From: Anaerococcus pacaensis 9403502
GTDB lineage: Bacteria; Bacillota; Clostridia; Tissierellales; Peptoniphilaceae
Direction: 5' to 3'
Length of the DNA stretch: 64,000 bases
NCBI GenBank assembly: GCA_000308255.3
Contig: HG326663.1
Location: forward strand, 757,661-821,660
The notes under the pieces were generated by a model that made no database searches, was not told where the DNA came from, and saw only the letters and a list, made by a program, of their open reading frames with translations. Position 1 is the stretch's first letter, and every line of letters begins with the position of its first letter. Position numbers and translations under genes: made by a program. Below, piece after piece: positions 8,021 through 18,610 of the stretch.

Positions 8021-8490
8021 GTATATTTTCCTAGGAGGATTCAATTTTTTATAAGCAGTATACTTAACTCTTTATTCTATAGGTGATAAGTATTCTAGTT
8101 TTCTTTTATTCTTTATTTATTGTAGTATATGATTTACATATTTATATATTGAGCTTGTTATTTTATTGAAATAAAGATTTCAAACAAAACATTTTGTCAT
8201 ATATTTGAATGAATAATTAATTTCAATCTTATAAATTATTATAACAATATAAATATGTGAGAAAGATTATCTTAACGCTTATTTTCACAAATTATGTGAG
8301 AATATTTCCTAATCTAACACATTATTACTTATTTAAGCAGATAAGCTATTATAATATTTACAAATTTACAATGAGGAAATACTAATGATATGAACTTGGC
8401 TTTTAAAATGAATCTAACAAAGTAAGGTCCAGCAAAACTGGTCCTTATTTAATTGTCCATTTTTCAACATGTTTGTTATAATTATATAAA
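8021..8490. other. AT-rich intergenic stretch before hsdM, no gene seen
   Basis: About 470 bases of very AT-rich sequence with stops in all frames. A weak hairpin (AAGGTCCAGCAAAACTGGTCCTTATTT, 8423-8449) is a likely terminator. The last 30 bases contain the TTATAAT that precedes hsdM. Confidence 0.5.
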
Positions 8491-8504
8491 TAAGGAGTAT
8501 GTAT

Positions 8505-10098
8505 ATGGAAACAACAATCAACCTTTACCAAAAACTCTGGGCAGCCTCTGATGACTTGCGTAGCCAGATGGATTCCAATGAATACAAAAACTACTTACTT
8601 GCAATTATTTTCTACAAGTACCTATCAGATAAGATGTTAGATGCGATAGGGAAACTTCTTGAGCTGGCTCATGCTGATTTAAAAGAGATCCAGGTCATGT
8701 ATGAAGAGGAGATGATGGGTCCTGACGCTGACCTAATAGTTGAGGAGATAAGGAATAGATTTTCCTTTATCATAGCACCAGAACATACCTTTACCCACCT
8801 TATAGAAGAAATTGACGAGGGGACATTTCAGCTAGATGACCTAGGCCAGGCCTTTAATGAAATCGAACGCTCTGATGATGACTTCCGTGGCTTATTTGAA
8901 GATATAGACCTATATTCAAACAAACTGGGCAAGCTCCCACAGGAGAAAAACAAACGCATATCAAATGTCATGAAACAATTTGCCGAGGTCAACTTTGCCC
9001 ATTACTCTGGTGATGTCCTAGGTGATGTTTACGAATATATGCTAGCAAACTTTCGCCTCAGAATCAGGGAAAAAGGCAGGGGAGTTTTATACCCCACAAC
9101 CAGTATCTAGGCTTATGGCAATGATAGTTATGGATGGCAATGAAGACAAAAAGGGGTTCACCGTCTATGACCCAACACTCGGATCAGGGTCTTTACTTTT
9201 AAATGTCAAAAACTTCTCCAATGAAGCTAGCCGCATCAGATACTTTGGACAAGAGCTAAATAACTCCACCTACAACCTCTCACGTATGAATATGATTCTC
9301 CATGATGTACCACTCGAATACCAAAGCCTCAACCAAGGCGACACCCTATCTGATGACTGGCCAGTAGATGAGCCAACCAACTTTGATGCAGTACTGATGA
9401 ATCCTCCCTACTCTGCCAAATGGCATGCCAGCAAGGGGTTTTTAGATGACCCACGCTTTGCAGAATACGGAGTCCTCCCACCAAAATCAAAGGCAGACTT
9501 TGCCTTTCTCCTCCACGGCTTCTACCATTTAAAAAACACAGGAACCATGGCAATCCTCCTCCCACACGGGGTTTTATTTAGAGGAGGGGCTGAGGAGAAA
9601 ATCAGAAAAATCATGCTGGAAAATGGGTCCATAGATGCAGTAATAGGCCTTGCCCCAAACCTCTTTTACTCCACAGGAATACCGGTTACCCTAATAATAC
9701 TCAAAAAAGATAAAACTGACCGTAGTGTCTACTTTGTAGATGCGAGCCACGAATTTGTCAAAAAAGGCAATAAGAATGATCTAACAGAGGAAAATATAGA
9801 AAGAATCTTTAGAGCCTACCAGTCTAGGGAAGATATAGACAAGTTCGCCCACCTGGCAAGCTTTGAAGAGATAGAAGAAAATGGCTTCAACCTCAATATC
9901 CCTAGATATGTAGACACCTTTGAAGAAGAAGAGCCTATTGATTTGGCAGAAGTATCTGCTGATATCAAAGCAATCAACGAAGAGTCAGACAAACTAAAAG
10001 CAGAAATACTAGCTGATATGAAAAATCTTGTGGCAACTACTGATGAGGCTGCGGCAGAGCTAAGAGGCTTTATGGAAATCCTAGGCGGTGACTTATGA
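8505..10098 (+). pseudogene. hsdM: Type I restriction-modification methylase HsdM, frameshifted
   Basis: Full-length type I methylase gene (about 530 codons) broken by one inserted base. Reading frame 1 runs from ATG 8505 to a stop at 9108-9110; the correct frame resumes before 9115. Comparison with the truncated copy shows AACTTTGCATCAGAATC there against AACTTTCGCCTCAGAATC here (about 9049-9066), an extra base at the codons for NFASES. The second part carries DPTLGSGSLLL (AdoMet motif I), NPPYSAKW (catalytic motif IV) and a coiled C-terminal tail. As sequenced, hsdM is off, unless there is recoding or a sequencing error. The stop overlaps the hsdS start by four bases. hsdS and hsdR are intact, so loss of methylation with an active HsdR would matter, though HsdR needs the M2S core. 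Confidence 0.9.
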
Positions 10099-11198
10099 GA
10101 AATGTACCAGAGTTAAGGTTTGAGGGATTTGATGGGGAGTGGGAAGAAAGTAAGATAAACGATTTAGTAAAAATAAACTCAGGTAAAGATTATAAACATT
10201 TAGAAGAGGGAGTATATCCAGTTTATGGTACTGGTGGATTCATAACTTATGTTAATGAATTTCTATCTGAAGATGATTCTATTGGGATTGGAAGAAAAGG
10301 AACCATAAATAAGCCTTATAAGCTTAAGGCTCCATTCTGGACAGTTGATACTCTTTTTTATGCTACACCAAAAGAAAATTTTAATATAGATTATATTTTT
10401 GGTTTGTTTCAAAAAATTAATTGGTTAAAATATGATGAGTCTACAGGATTACCAAGTTTATCAAAAACTAATATAAACAATATACAGATATATAGAGCTG
10501 GTGCTGAAGAACAAGAAAAAATCGGGGACTTGTTTAGAAAGATTGACTACCTAATCGAAAATCAAGAAGCTAAAGTTTCCAAGATGGAAGATTTCAAAAA
10601 ATCCATGCTCCAAAAAATTTTCCCTAAAAAAGGCGAGCTTGTTCCTGAGTTTAGGCTTGATGGGTTTGATGGGGACTGGAGCATAGTAAAAGTAGGGGAG
10701 ATATTTAAAGTTACTAGAGGATATGTTCTATCAAAAGAAGAACTAAGTACCGAACCTACGCAAGAGTACAAATATCCTGTATACTCATCTCAAACATTAA
10801 ACAATGGACTAATGGGTTATTATAATAACTATTTATATAAAGATTCTACAACATGGACTACAGATGGTGCAAATGCTGGAAATGTAAAGTATAGACAAGG
10901 ATATTTCTATGCTACTAATGTATGTGGAGTTTTAATTTCTGAGGAAGGACATTCCAATTATACAATAGCAGAAGCTCTAAACTCAGTAGCTTATAAACAT
11001 GTATCGAGAGTCGGAAATCCAAAGTTAATGAATAATGTAATGTCAGAAATAGAAATAACTGTTCCTAAAAATTTAAACGAAGAATTGAAGATATCTGAAT
11101 ATATAAAAAAACTAGACACCCAAATCGAAAACGAACAAAGATTACTAGACTCATACAAGCTAATGAAAAAATCCCTACTCCAAAAGATGTTTGTATAG
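10095..11198 (+). CDS. hsdS: Type I restriction-modification specificity subunit
   Basis: A 367-residue protein made of two similar halves, the hallmark of HsdS. Each half starts with a PELRFEGFDGEW-type motif (residues 4-15 and about 182-193), carries a variable target-recognition domain, and ends with a conserved coiled coil (KIGDLFRKIDYLIENQE, then MLQKIFPKK; and YIKKLDTQIENEQRLLDS, then LLQKMFV). The two recognition domains differ, so an asymmetric bipartite site is expected. The start overlaps hsdM (ATGA), which shows translational coupling. It works with two HsdM in methylation and additionally HsdR in restriction. No inverted hsdS copies for shuffling are in the window. Confidence 0.93.
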   Translation: MRNVPELRFEGFDGEWEESKINDLVKINSGKDYKHLEEGVYPVYGTGGFITYVNEFLSEDDSIGIGRKGTINKPYKLKAPFWTVDTLFYATPKENFNIDYIFGLFQKINWLKYDESTGLPSLSKTNINNIQIYRAGAEEQEKIGDLFRKIDYLIENQEAKVSKMEDFKKSMLQKIFPKKGELVPEFRLDGFDGDWSIVKVGEIFKVTRGYVLSKEELSTEPTQEYKYPVYSSQTLNNGLMGYYNNYLYKDSTTWTTDGANAGNVKYRQGYFYATNVCGVLISEEGHSNYTIAEALNSVAYKHVSRVGNPKLMNNVMSEIEITVPKNLNEELKISEYIKKLDTQIENEQRLLDSYKLMKKSLLQKMFV

Positions 11199-11206
11199 GA
11201 GATGCT

Positions 11207-14200
11207 ATGGTAGAGATAAAATTTGATGATGAAGCTAAGCTAGAGGCTGACCTGATAGAACAACTGACTACTGGCAAGAGCCAGTGGACTTATGAACCTC
11301 ATATCAAGACCCATGATGACCTATGGGCAAACTTTAGAAATATACTCGAGGTAAATAACAAGGCGGTATTAGCTGATAATCCACTTACAGACTCAGAGTT
11401 TCGCCAGATACAAAACGAGATGACCTTTAGCTCATTTTATGATGCGGGCAAGTTTTTGGTTGGAGAAAATGGCATAGCAAAAGTATCTATCCAAAGGGAA
11501 GATGCTAGCCTTGGTACAGTCAGACTTGTAGTTTTCAAACGTGAGGATGTAGCAGGTGGGACTAGTGTCTATCAAGTGATCAACCAATTTGCCGCACCAA
11601 AGACTATGGGCCTCGACCATGATGCTCGTTTTGATGTGACTTTACTTTTTAATGGCTTGCCTTTGATACAAATCGAGCTTAAAAAAAGGTCGGTTTCTCA
11701 TATGGATGCCTACAATCAAATCAAAAACTATATAGCCACTGACAAGTACAGAGGCCTATTTTCATGCTTACAGTGTTTTGTAATATCTAATGGGTCTACT
11801 ACTAGATATATAGCTGCCAATACTGATACAAAGCTAAACAAGCAGTTTTTGACTAGGTGGAATGATAGGGACAACCAGCCAGTTGATGATTTATTTGGTT
11901 TTGCTAGAGAAGTCCTATCTATCCCCGAGGCCCACCAGTTGATTAGCCATTATAGCGTCCTCGATAATGAGGGAGAAAATATCATTATTCTCCGTCCATA
12001 CCAAATACACGCCATAAAGTCCTTAAAACAAGCAGCGGCCTATCGTGAATCTGGCTATGTCTGGCATACTACAGGTTCTGGGAAGACTCTGACAAGCTAC
12101 AAGGCCAGCCGCAACCTATACCAAATACCACGTATAGAAAAGACTATATTTATAGTTGACAGGGTAGACCTTGATCAGCAAACTACCAATTCTTTTATGG
12201 CCTATGCTGCTAATGACACTGTTGATATAGAATCAACTGACAACGTTAAGAATCTTAAAAATCATCTCTTGTCTGACGACAGGTCGGTGGTGGTGACTAC
12301 GGTTCAAAAGCTCAACTATTTGATAAATAACAAGGAAAAGTGGCTGACTGATGGGCAGATAGAAAGCCTTAGAAAGCTAGAGATTGCCTTTGTGGTTGAT
12401 GAATGCCACAGGGCCATCTCCCCAGCTCAGCAAAATATTTTGAAAAAATTTTTTATCAATTCCTTATGGTATGGCTTTACTGGCACTCCGATTTTTGCAG
12501 AAAATAAAAAGGCTGCTGTAGGAGACTTGCCACAGACTACAGAAGAGCAATTTGGCCGCAGGCTTCACGAATATACTGTAAAAGAGGCTATAGGAGACGG
12601 GGCTGTGCTTGGATTTCAGGTGGAAAATATGGATATGATTGGCGAATCTGTCTACGATATCGTAGCTAGTGTAAAGCCAGACATGGATGTATATGCTTTT
12701 GAAAGAGATGAGCTCGAGCCCTATATCCCTGATGAGGTATATAAGCAAGAAAACTATAAGCTTACAGTCATTGATAAGATTGTAAATGGTATGGCTAGGA
12801 AATTTGCCCTCGATAGGGGTAGGGGCAAGACTTATGGGGCAATCCTTACCACATCATCTATCAAGGAAGCCCAGGAGTACTATAGGCTATTTAAGGAAGT
12901 GACCCGTGGTGAGTCAGAGGTGAAGGTTTCTGATAGGATAAAGTCAATGGTGTCAGATTTTCCTAAGGTAGCTATTACCTATTCTATAGTGGAAAATGAT
13001 GAGATGACTATTGAGAATAATGAAGAAATGAAGATTGCCCTATCCGATTATAATGAGGAATATGGGACTAGCTTTTCTTTAGAGACCATAGGATCATATA
13101 ACCGCAATCTAAACGAGAGGCTAGCTAGAAAAAAGGATAAGTATAAGTCTCGTAGCCAACAGGTGGATATTGTGATAGTGGTTGATAGGCTCTTAACAGG
13201 ATTTGACTCGCCAAGTCTATCGCTGTTACTAATCGACAGGCCTCCTATGACACCACAGGGGCTTATCCAGGCATTTTCAAGAACCAATAGGCTATATGAT
13301 GATAGGAAGACCTACGGGCAGATAATCACATTTAGAACACCAAAGGCCTATGAAGAGGCTATAGAAAGTGCCTTCAAACTTTACTCAAACGGTGGTGAAA
13401 ACTATGTAACTGCGCCAACTTATGAGGACTCCAAGCAGAAATTTACCGATGCTGTCGATGAGCTACTTAGCTTTGAACTCGTAGATACACCAGAGGTGGA
13501 GTATGGCATCGAAAAAATGGTAAAGTTTGTATCAGTATTTCAAAAATTTGACAAGGCCAATGCTGCTGTCATGGTCTATAGTGAGTATGCAGAGGATGAG
13601 GATTATTTTAAGGGTTTGATAAGTAGTGAAGAGGTAGAAAAGTATTTTGACTTCTATAACTATATCAAAGCTATATTGGTCGAACCTGACTTAGAAATAA
13701 GTTGGGATTTCCTCTTAGATATGCACTACGAACCAGTATCAGTCCACCAAGGCACCATAGACTATAACTACCTATCAAGCCTAATGCAAGAAAAAGCTAA
13801 AAATAGGCCAACCTATGATGCAAAGCAAGATAGTGAGATAGAAAAAACCATAGATGAACTAGCCAAAACCAACCCAGAAAAATCAAGTATTTACAGAGAC
13901 ATCTACCAAGACATGAAAAAAGACCCGGCTAAATACCAAGGACTGAATATAGAAGACCTAGTCCGTGCCAAAATAAATCAAATCATAGCAGATAAAATAA
14001 ACAACTTCGCCGACCAATACAAGGTAGATGTAGACGACCTAATATTTTACACCAGCCACTACAAAGACCACCCAGAAGACAGCAAACCACTTGGAGAAGA
14101 TGGGCTAATCAGAAATGCTAACAAAGATGCCTACAACGATGAAAACGAAGCAGAGATAAGCCTGCTAAGATACAGAAAACTAATAAGAACCGCTGCGGCT

Positions 14201-14239
14201 GAGTTTGTGGAAAGGGAAGTGTTGCCTTATTTGGATTAG
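11207..14239 (+). CDS. hsdR: Type I restriction-modification restriction subunit
   Basis: A 1010-residue HsdR. The N-terminal nuclease domain shows the PD-(D/E)xK pattern FDVTLLFNGLPLIQIELKKR (about residues 140-159). The translocase motor has motif I TTGSGKT (about 288-294), motif II DECHR (about 397-401), motif III GFTGTP (about 422-427) and motif VI QAFSRTNR (about 688-695). The C-terminal helical region contacts the M/S core. It starts eight bases after hsdS with GGAGATGCTATG. The ORF is full length with no damage visible, so restriction would work if an HsdM were supplied. Confidence 0.95.
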   Translation: MVEIKFDDEAKLEADLIEQLTTGKSQWTYEPHIKTHDDLWANFRNILEVNNKAVLADNPLTDSEFRQIQNEMTFSSFYDAGKFLVGENGIAKVSIQREDASLGTVRLVVFKREDVAGGTSVYQVINQFAAPKTMGLDHDARFDVTLLFNGLPLIQIELKKRSVSHMDAYNQIKNYIATDKYRGLFSCLQCFVISNGSTTRYIAANTDTKLNKQFLTRWNDRDNQPVDDLFGFAREVLSIPEAHQLISHYSVLDNEGENIIILRPYQIHAIKSLKQAAAYRESGYVWHTTGSGKTLTSYKASRNLYQIPRIEKTIFIVDRVDLDQQTTNSFMAYAANDTVDIESTDNVKNLKNHLLSDDRSVVVTTVQKLNYLINNKEKWLTDGQIESLRKLEIAFVVDECHRAISPAQQNILKKFFINSLWYGFTGTPIFAENKKAAVGDLPQTTEEQFGRRLHEYTVKEAIGDGAVLGFQVENMDMIGESVYDIVASVKPDMDVYAFERDELEPYIPDEVYKQENYKLTVIDKIVNGMARKFALDRGRGKTYGAILTTSSIKEAQEYYRLFKEVTRGESEVKVSDRIKSMVSDFPKVAITYSIVENDEMTIENNEEMKIALSDYNEEYGTSFSLETIGSYNRNLNERLARKKDKYKSRSQQVDIVIVVDRLLTGFDSPSLSLLLIDRPPMTPQGLIQAFSRTNRLYDDRKTYGQIITFRTPKAYEEAIESAFKLYSNGGENYVTAPTYEDSKQKFTDAVDELLSFELVDTPEVEYGIEKMVKFVSVFQKFDKANAAVMVYSEYAEDEDYFKGLISSEEVEKYFDFYNYIKAILVEPDLEISWDFLLDMHYEPVSVHQGTIDYNYLSSLMQEKAKNRPTYDAKQDSEIEKTIDELAKTNPEKSSIYRDIYQDMKKDPAKYQGLNIEDLVRAKINQIIADKINNFADQYKVDVDDLIFYTSHYKDHPEDSKPLGEDGLIRNANKDAYNDENEAEISLLRYRKLIRTAAAEFVEREVLPYLD

Positions 14240-14304
14240 GGGGTAATAAATGCCTATTATTTGTAGTAATCAACAAAGGAGATCCCCTGTAAGGAAAAAT
14301 ATTA

Positions 14305-17300
14305 ATGAGTTCTAATAGTACTAATTATCAACAGAATATACAGAATATAGAAGAAAATAGGAAAGGTGGGCAAGTTGCATTAGCTGGATACACCTATCAG
14401 CTATGGTATTCCTGCTATTTGATTTTAAATGAATTAAATAAAGGGAATACTTATAAATTAGAAGGTGTAGAAGATATAGATAAAATTGAAAGCATTGAAA
14501 AAAGCAAAGATAATGTATTCACACATATTCAAATAAAATATTCAGCTAATAAACAAAGTTCTAGTTTTTTAAAAAATGTTCTTAAAAACTTTTTAGAGAT
14601 ATACTTAAATGATAATAAGAGAAAATTTATTTTAGTATATGATTTTGAGGTTAGTGAGGGACACCTAAAAAAACTTATCAATGACGAATTAGATAGCAAG
14701 TCTAACCAGTATTGGAAACGTATAATAGGTGAGATTAAAGAAGATAATGAAAAATGGGAATGGGATAATTTTAGTTACAATGATTTTATAGCGTCTCTAG
14801 ATTTTAAGAAAGTATCTGATAATAAATTAAAAGAAAACATTGAAAGACTTCTAATTGATAAATTTAATATTACAACAGACAACATTAAATTATATATAGA
14901 AGCTATATCGAGTCTCTGTCTTAACAAAATGAAAAATGGAGGATTAATAAATGATAGAGATATAGTAAAAACTATGTCAGATACTCAAGACCTAATTGAA
15001 AAAGGAGCTTGTAATCCTGCTGCAAGATTTATAAATAAAATTAGTTTTATAAATAAAGATTTAGGAAGCAATGATAAGAGCTATTATGAGGGAAAAAAAC
15101 CTAATGTTTCTGATATTGTTAATGGACTCCCCATAAAAAGAGAATCTTTGGAGAAACAGATTATAGAATCAATTGAAGAAAATAGAGTTACGGTGATAAA
15201 GGCATCTAGTGGTCAAGGAAAAACAACCTTGGCATATCAAGTAGCTTACAACTTATCTGAAATCTACACCTCTTATCAAATTATGTGGTGTAATGACACT
15301 AAAGAACTATTTAATATATTAGATTACTTTACAACCAGAGTTAAACTTGGAGAGAATCCACTAATAATTCTTGATAACCTAGACGTTCAATTAAGCCAAT
15401 GGAACAGATTAGCTCAAATTCTTCAAGGAGAAAACCACCAGTATAAAATTATAATTACTACAAGAGAAGATGATTGGTACAGATATGGTGGAGACTTAAG
15501 CAATATAAAGTTACTAAATATTGTAGATTTGTATTTAAGTTCTGAAGAGGCTAATAATATTTATAACGTGCTTTATAAAAATAATATGCTTCACGAATCT
15601 ATAGTTAGTTGGGAAGATTCATATAAAATCATTGAAGATAAAAAGCTTTTGATTGAGTACGTATATTTGCTAACTCATGGTGAAATGTTATCCCAAAGGA
15701 TTGACTCACAAATTTCAGAACTACTTAAAGAAGATGATGGTGATATAAAAGGTGATATTTTACGCAAGGTATGTTTTGCAGATAAATGTGGTGTTAGGAT
15801 TGCATCTAATAAGCTAATAAAAACACTAAATGAAGAAAATGTAGATATAGGATCAGTACTTGAGAGTTTAGAAAATGAATATTTAATCAAAATAAAGACA
15901 AATGATATTTATGTGGAAGGCCTACATCCTGTTAGATCCAAACATATAGTAGACAAACTACATAAATTTTATCCATTAGAGGATACAGCTTTGGAAGTTG
16001 TAAATCTTATAGATGAATTGTACAGACCTAAATTTTATTACTATCTAACCTATGAAATTAAGAGAAGCTATAGATTTTATACTGATTTGGTTAACAAAAT
16101 ATGGGATGAGAACGATATGTCTTCGTATGTGGATGCATTAAAAGGAATATTTTCTGCAAGCGTAATGAAGTACTATAATGATAATAAAAGTATATTTGAG
16201 AAAGCTAACGATATTGGTGGTCTTCAACTACTAAATTTTGAATTAGCTCCATTTTCCGTATTTGAAGAAATAGATAAATCTGAAGATACTCTTAATAATT
16301 TGAAGGAAATAATACCTGGAAGTAAAAGTAAAATAAATAATCTCATAAAACTAAGGGATGATGCTCCTAAGATTGAGATAGAAGATACTGATATTTATTT
16401 GCTATCAAAGTGTATATTTGAATTTTTTGATACTAAAAGAAATCTCGTATCTACAATAGACTTAGATTCATTATCAGCGATTATGTATTGGCTATTTAGA
16501 ATTGATTCTGATTTTAACCTCTCACAAAATATTTCACTTGAAGAGTTGTGGAATTATATTGACAATTATAGCTTAGAAGCCATTTCAGATATAATGTATA
16601 TATCTTGGATGGGAAACAAAGAAAACTATTTATCTTTTGTGAATACAAACTTGGAGAAGATATTGGTTTTCCTGAGAAATAGGACGAAATCTCTTAAAAT
16701 TCATACTAAAGAAACGGATAACAGCATTCACGTAAGATATTTACTATTATCTAGTAATCAACTAAGAGGAAATGAGGAGAGTGTCAAAAGATTAGAAATA
16801 ATAAGTAAAACTCTCCCTATATTTGATACTTATTGTGCTGAGAGTGTTAAACCTAAATTAGATATCCTTCCAGATTTAGATAAATACGATGATTCTACTA
16901 AGAATATTCCGATTGATAATTTAGTTATAGGATTTAATAGGGAATTGAATTCACTATGGGTAGATACAATTTTAAGCAATTATGAAGCTAAAAGTATTAA
17001 AGAGTGGAGTGCTCACTGGCTTAATGTAAGAAAAGATATTGTATATTTGATAGAACTATACACAGAAAAAATGTATAAAAAACTTTCTCAAAAAGTATTT
17101 AGAAAATTAAATATAATTAATGAATTAGAGGTCAGACTAGATAATAATATTTCTAAAGAATTTAGATATCCCTTTCAAGATAGACCATTTGAAAATAAGG
17201 AAAGCTTGCCAGAAGAATTTTCTAAAATAAAAAGTAACTATTTCTTTAAAATTAAAAATTTAATAAACTTCTTTGAAGGTTTTTTAAATAAAGAGGAAAG

Positions 17301-18228
17301 AGCATCAAATTTATTTTATTTTAATTTAAATTTTGTAATATCTAAATTAGAGGATATGCAATTCTATTTTAATAGTATAAGCTTAAATAACGAAATACTA
17401 ATTGAAGAGCATATATTGATATGCAGAAAAGAAAAAGAAAAGTTTGATGAATTTATAGGATGTTGCTACTATTATCAAGACCACTCTCCTAGCAAATACT
17501 TTAGGAAGTATGAGGTAAGTAGTCGGTATAGAAATAAATACAAAGAAAAGATAGAAAATGCAAAAAATTCTTTAACTAGCTTATCTTCAGAATTTAATGT
17601 TATTTTCCCAAAAGAAGATATACAGGAAGAGATTTTAAGTCACTATCCTATTATTATTTCACATGTTGATTCGACTGATGAATATAAATTACTAAATATT
17701 CTATATAAAAGCATAGATTTTACTAAAACTGACTATGATTATCTTATACTGATATTTAATCCTGAAGAAAATAATATATTAAATTCAGGATATAAAGTAA
17801 CGAGAAAATTATTAGAAAATTTAAGAAATGAAGTCAACGGCACGGATATAACCTATGAGGATGAGGCTTTGATGTTATTTCCTATAGAAGTATCTCAAAA
17901 AATTTTGGACTGCTTTAACGATGATTATATTATAGATCGTGATCAAGATGATAAATTGGATTATGTTTTAAAAATTGGAGAATTATTATGGTCAATTTCA
18001 ACTTCTAGAGAAGAAATGGAGCCTATGGATATATCCTACTTAGATAGGATTTTGAAAGAAAGTAAGATTACTATAAATAAAATTTTAAAAGAAATTAAAG
18101 ATGACTTAAATAATGATATATATGAATATACTATTAAGACATGCAATGATGTATTTGAAGGTAAAACATTCTCAAATCGAGAATTCAATAAGTTCATTAA
18201 TTATATAATTACAGCTAATAAAATATAA
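14305..18228 (+). CDS. Avs-like STAND ATPase with N-terminal DUF4297/Cap4-type nuclease domain
   Basis: A 1307-residue protein. Residues about 18-210 match the DUF4297 (Cap4-like dsDNA endonuclease) pattern: GGQVALAGYTYQLWYSC, then KLEGVEDIDKIE and HIQIKYSAN, with D/E and QIK in the positions of a PD-(D/E)xK site. Residues about 285-500 form a STAND/P-loop NTPase with Walker A SGQGKTTLA (about 301-309), Walker B PLIILDNLD (about 353-361) and a sensor-like IITTRED. The long C-terminal helical part (about 600-1300) would be the sensor. This layout is that of Avs antiphage proteins, in which target recognition triggers tetramerisation and DNA cleavage. It lies 65 bases after hsdR, with the same orientation, as part of a defence island. 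A/T content is higher than in hsdR, which hints at separate origin. Confidence 0.78.
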   Translation: MSSNSTNYQQNIQNIEENRKGGQVALAGYTYQLWYSCYLILNELNKGNTYKLEGVEDIDKIESIEKSKDNVFTHIQIKYSANKQSSSFLKNVLKNFLEIYLNDNKRKFILVYDFEVSEGHLKKLINDELDSKSNQYWKRIIGEIKEDNEKWEWDNFSYNDFIASLDFKKVSDNKLKENIERLLIDKFNITTDNIKLYIEAISSLCLNKMKNGGLINDRDIVKTMSDTQDLIEKGACNPAARFINKISFINKDLGSNDKSYYEGKKPNVSDIVNGLPIKRESLEKQIIESIEENRVTVIKASSGQGKTTLAYQVAYNLSEIYTSYQIMWCNDTKELFNILDYFTTRVKLGENPLIILDNLDVQLSQWNRLAQILQGENHQYKIIITTREDDWYRYGGDLSNIKLLNIVDLYLSSEEANNIYNVLYKNNMLHESIVSWEDSYKIIEDKKLLIEYVYLLTHGEMLSQRIDSQISELLKEDDGDIKGDILRKVCFADKCGVRIASNKLIKTLNEENVDIGSVLESLENEYLIKIKTNDIYVEGLHPVRSKHIVDKLHKFYPLEDTALEVVNLIDELYRPKFYYYLTYEIKRSYRFYTDLVNKIWDENDMSSYVDALKGIFSASVMKYYNDNKSIFEKANDIGGLQLLNFELAPFSVFEEIDKSEDTLNNLKEIIPGSKSKINNLIKLRDDAPKIEIEDTDIYLLSKCIFEFFDTKRNLVSTIDLDSLSAIMYWLFRIDSDFNLSQNISLEELWNYIDNYSLEAISDIMYISWMGNKENYLSFVNTNLEKILVFLRNRTKSLKIHTKETDNSIHVRYLLLSSNQLRGNEESVKRLEIISKTLPIFDTYCAESVKPKLDILPDLDKYDDSTKNIPIDNLVIGFNRELNSLWVDTILSNYEAKSIKEWSAHWLNVRKDIVYLIELYTEKMYKKLSQKVFRKLNIINELEVRLDNNISKEFRYPFQDRPFENKESLPEEFSKIKSNYFFKIKNLINFFEGFLNKEERASNLFYFNLNFVISKLEDMQFYFNSISLNNEILIEEHILICRKEKEKFDEFIGCCYYYQDHSPSKYFRKYEVSSRYRNKYKEKIENAKNSLTSLSSEFNVIFPKEDIQEEILSHYPIIISHVDSTDEYKLLNILYKSIDFTKTDYDYLILIFNPEENNILNSGYKVTRKLLENLRNEVNGTDITYEDEALMLFPIEVSQKILDCFNDDYIIDRDQDDKLDYVLKIGELLWSISTSREEMEPMDISYLDRILKESKITINKILKEIKDDLNNDIYEYTIKTCNDVFEGKTFSNREFNKFINYIITANKI

Positions 18229-18433
18229 ATAATATTATAATGAAAAACATTACCACTCATACATATATTTATTAAAATAATGGTCAAGTTGTATTTAAAG
18301 AACAAAATGTCATACAATCCCTTCCTAGAAGTATTTTTAAAACAACATGAGTAAACACTTTTATATCAACACCGAATTTTTCATTGATAATCTATCATGA
18401 CCCACTTCAACTTAATACTGAACAAAAATCAAA

Positions 18434-18477
18434 CCCATCCACCAGCTAATAAAACAAAAGGATAGTGGATGGGCTTT
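18434..18477 (+). terminator. Terminator before the ars operon
   Basis: A 9-bp perfect stem (CCCATCCAC 18434-18442, GTGGATGGG 18465-18473) with a 22-base loop, followed by CTTTAT. The rest of 18229-18600 holds no gene I can support. Confidence 0.6.
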
Positions 18478-18553
18478 ATAGTGTGTATTTTAACTTATCC
18501 CAATATATACCAATATAAGGAAATCTCAAAGTAAAAAATCCCTTGCAAAAAAT

Positions 18554-18602
18554 TTGACAAATACAAATCAGCTCATATAGTATATATAGAAGAAATTCTA
18601 TA
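18554..18602 (+). promoter_or_regulatory. Promoter and ArsR operator of the ars operon
   Basis: TTGACA (18554-18559) and TATAGT (18576-18581) are 16 bases apart. Overlapping and following the -10 is the dyad ATAGAA-GAA-TTCTAT, flanked by CATATAG and CTATATG, the typical short imperfect palindrome of ArsR/SmtB repressors. A second related dyad (ATATAGAAATATTCCTATAT, 18948-18967) lies between arsR and arsD. Confidence 0.75.
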
Positions 18603-18610
18603 TGAGGTGA

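Noticed and set aside
18343..18396. Short plus-strand frame reading MSKHFYINTEFFIDNLS
   Set aside because: Only 17 codons with no ribosome binding site and no partner; not enough to support a gene.
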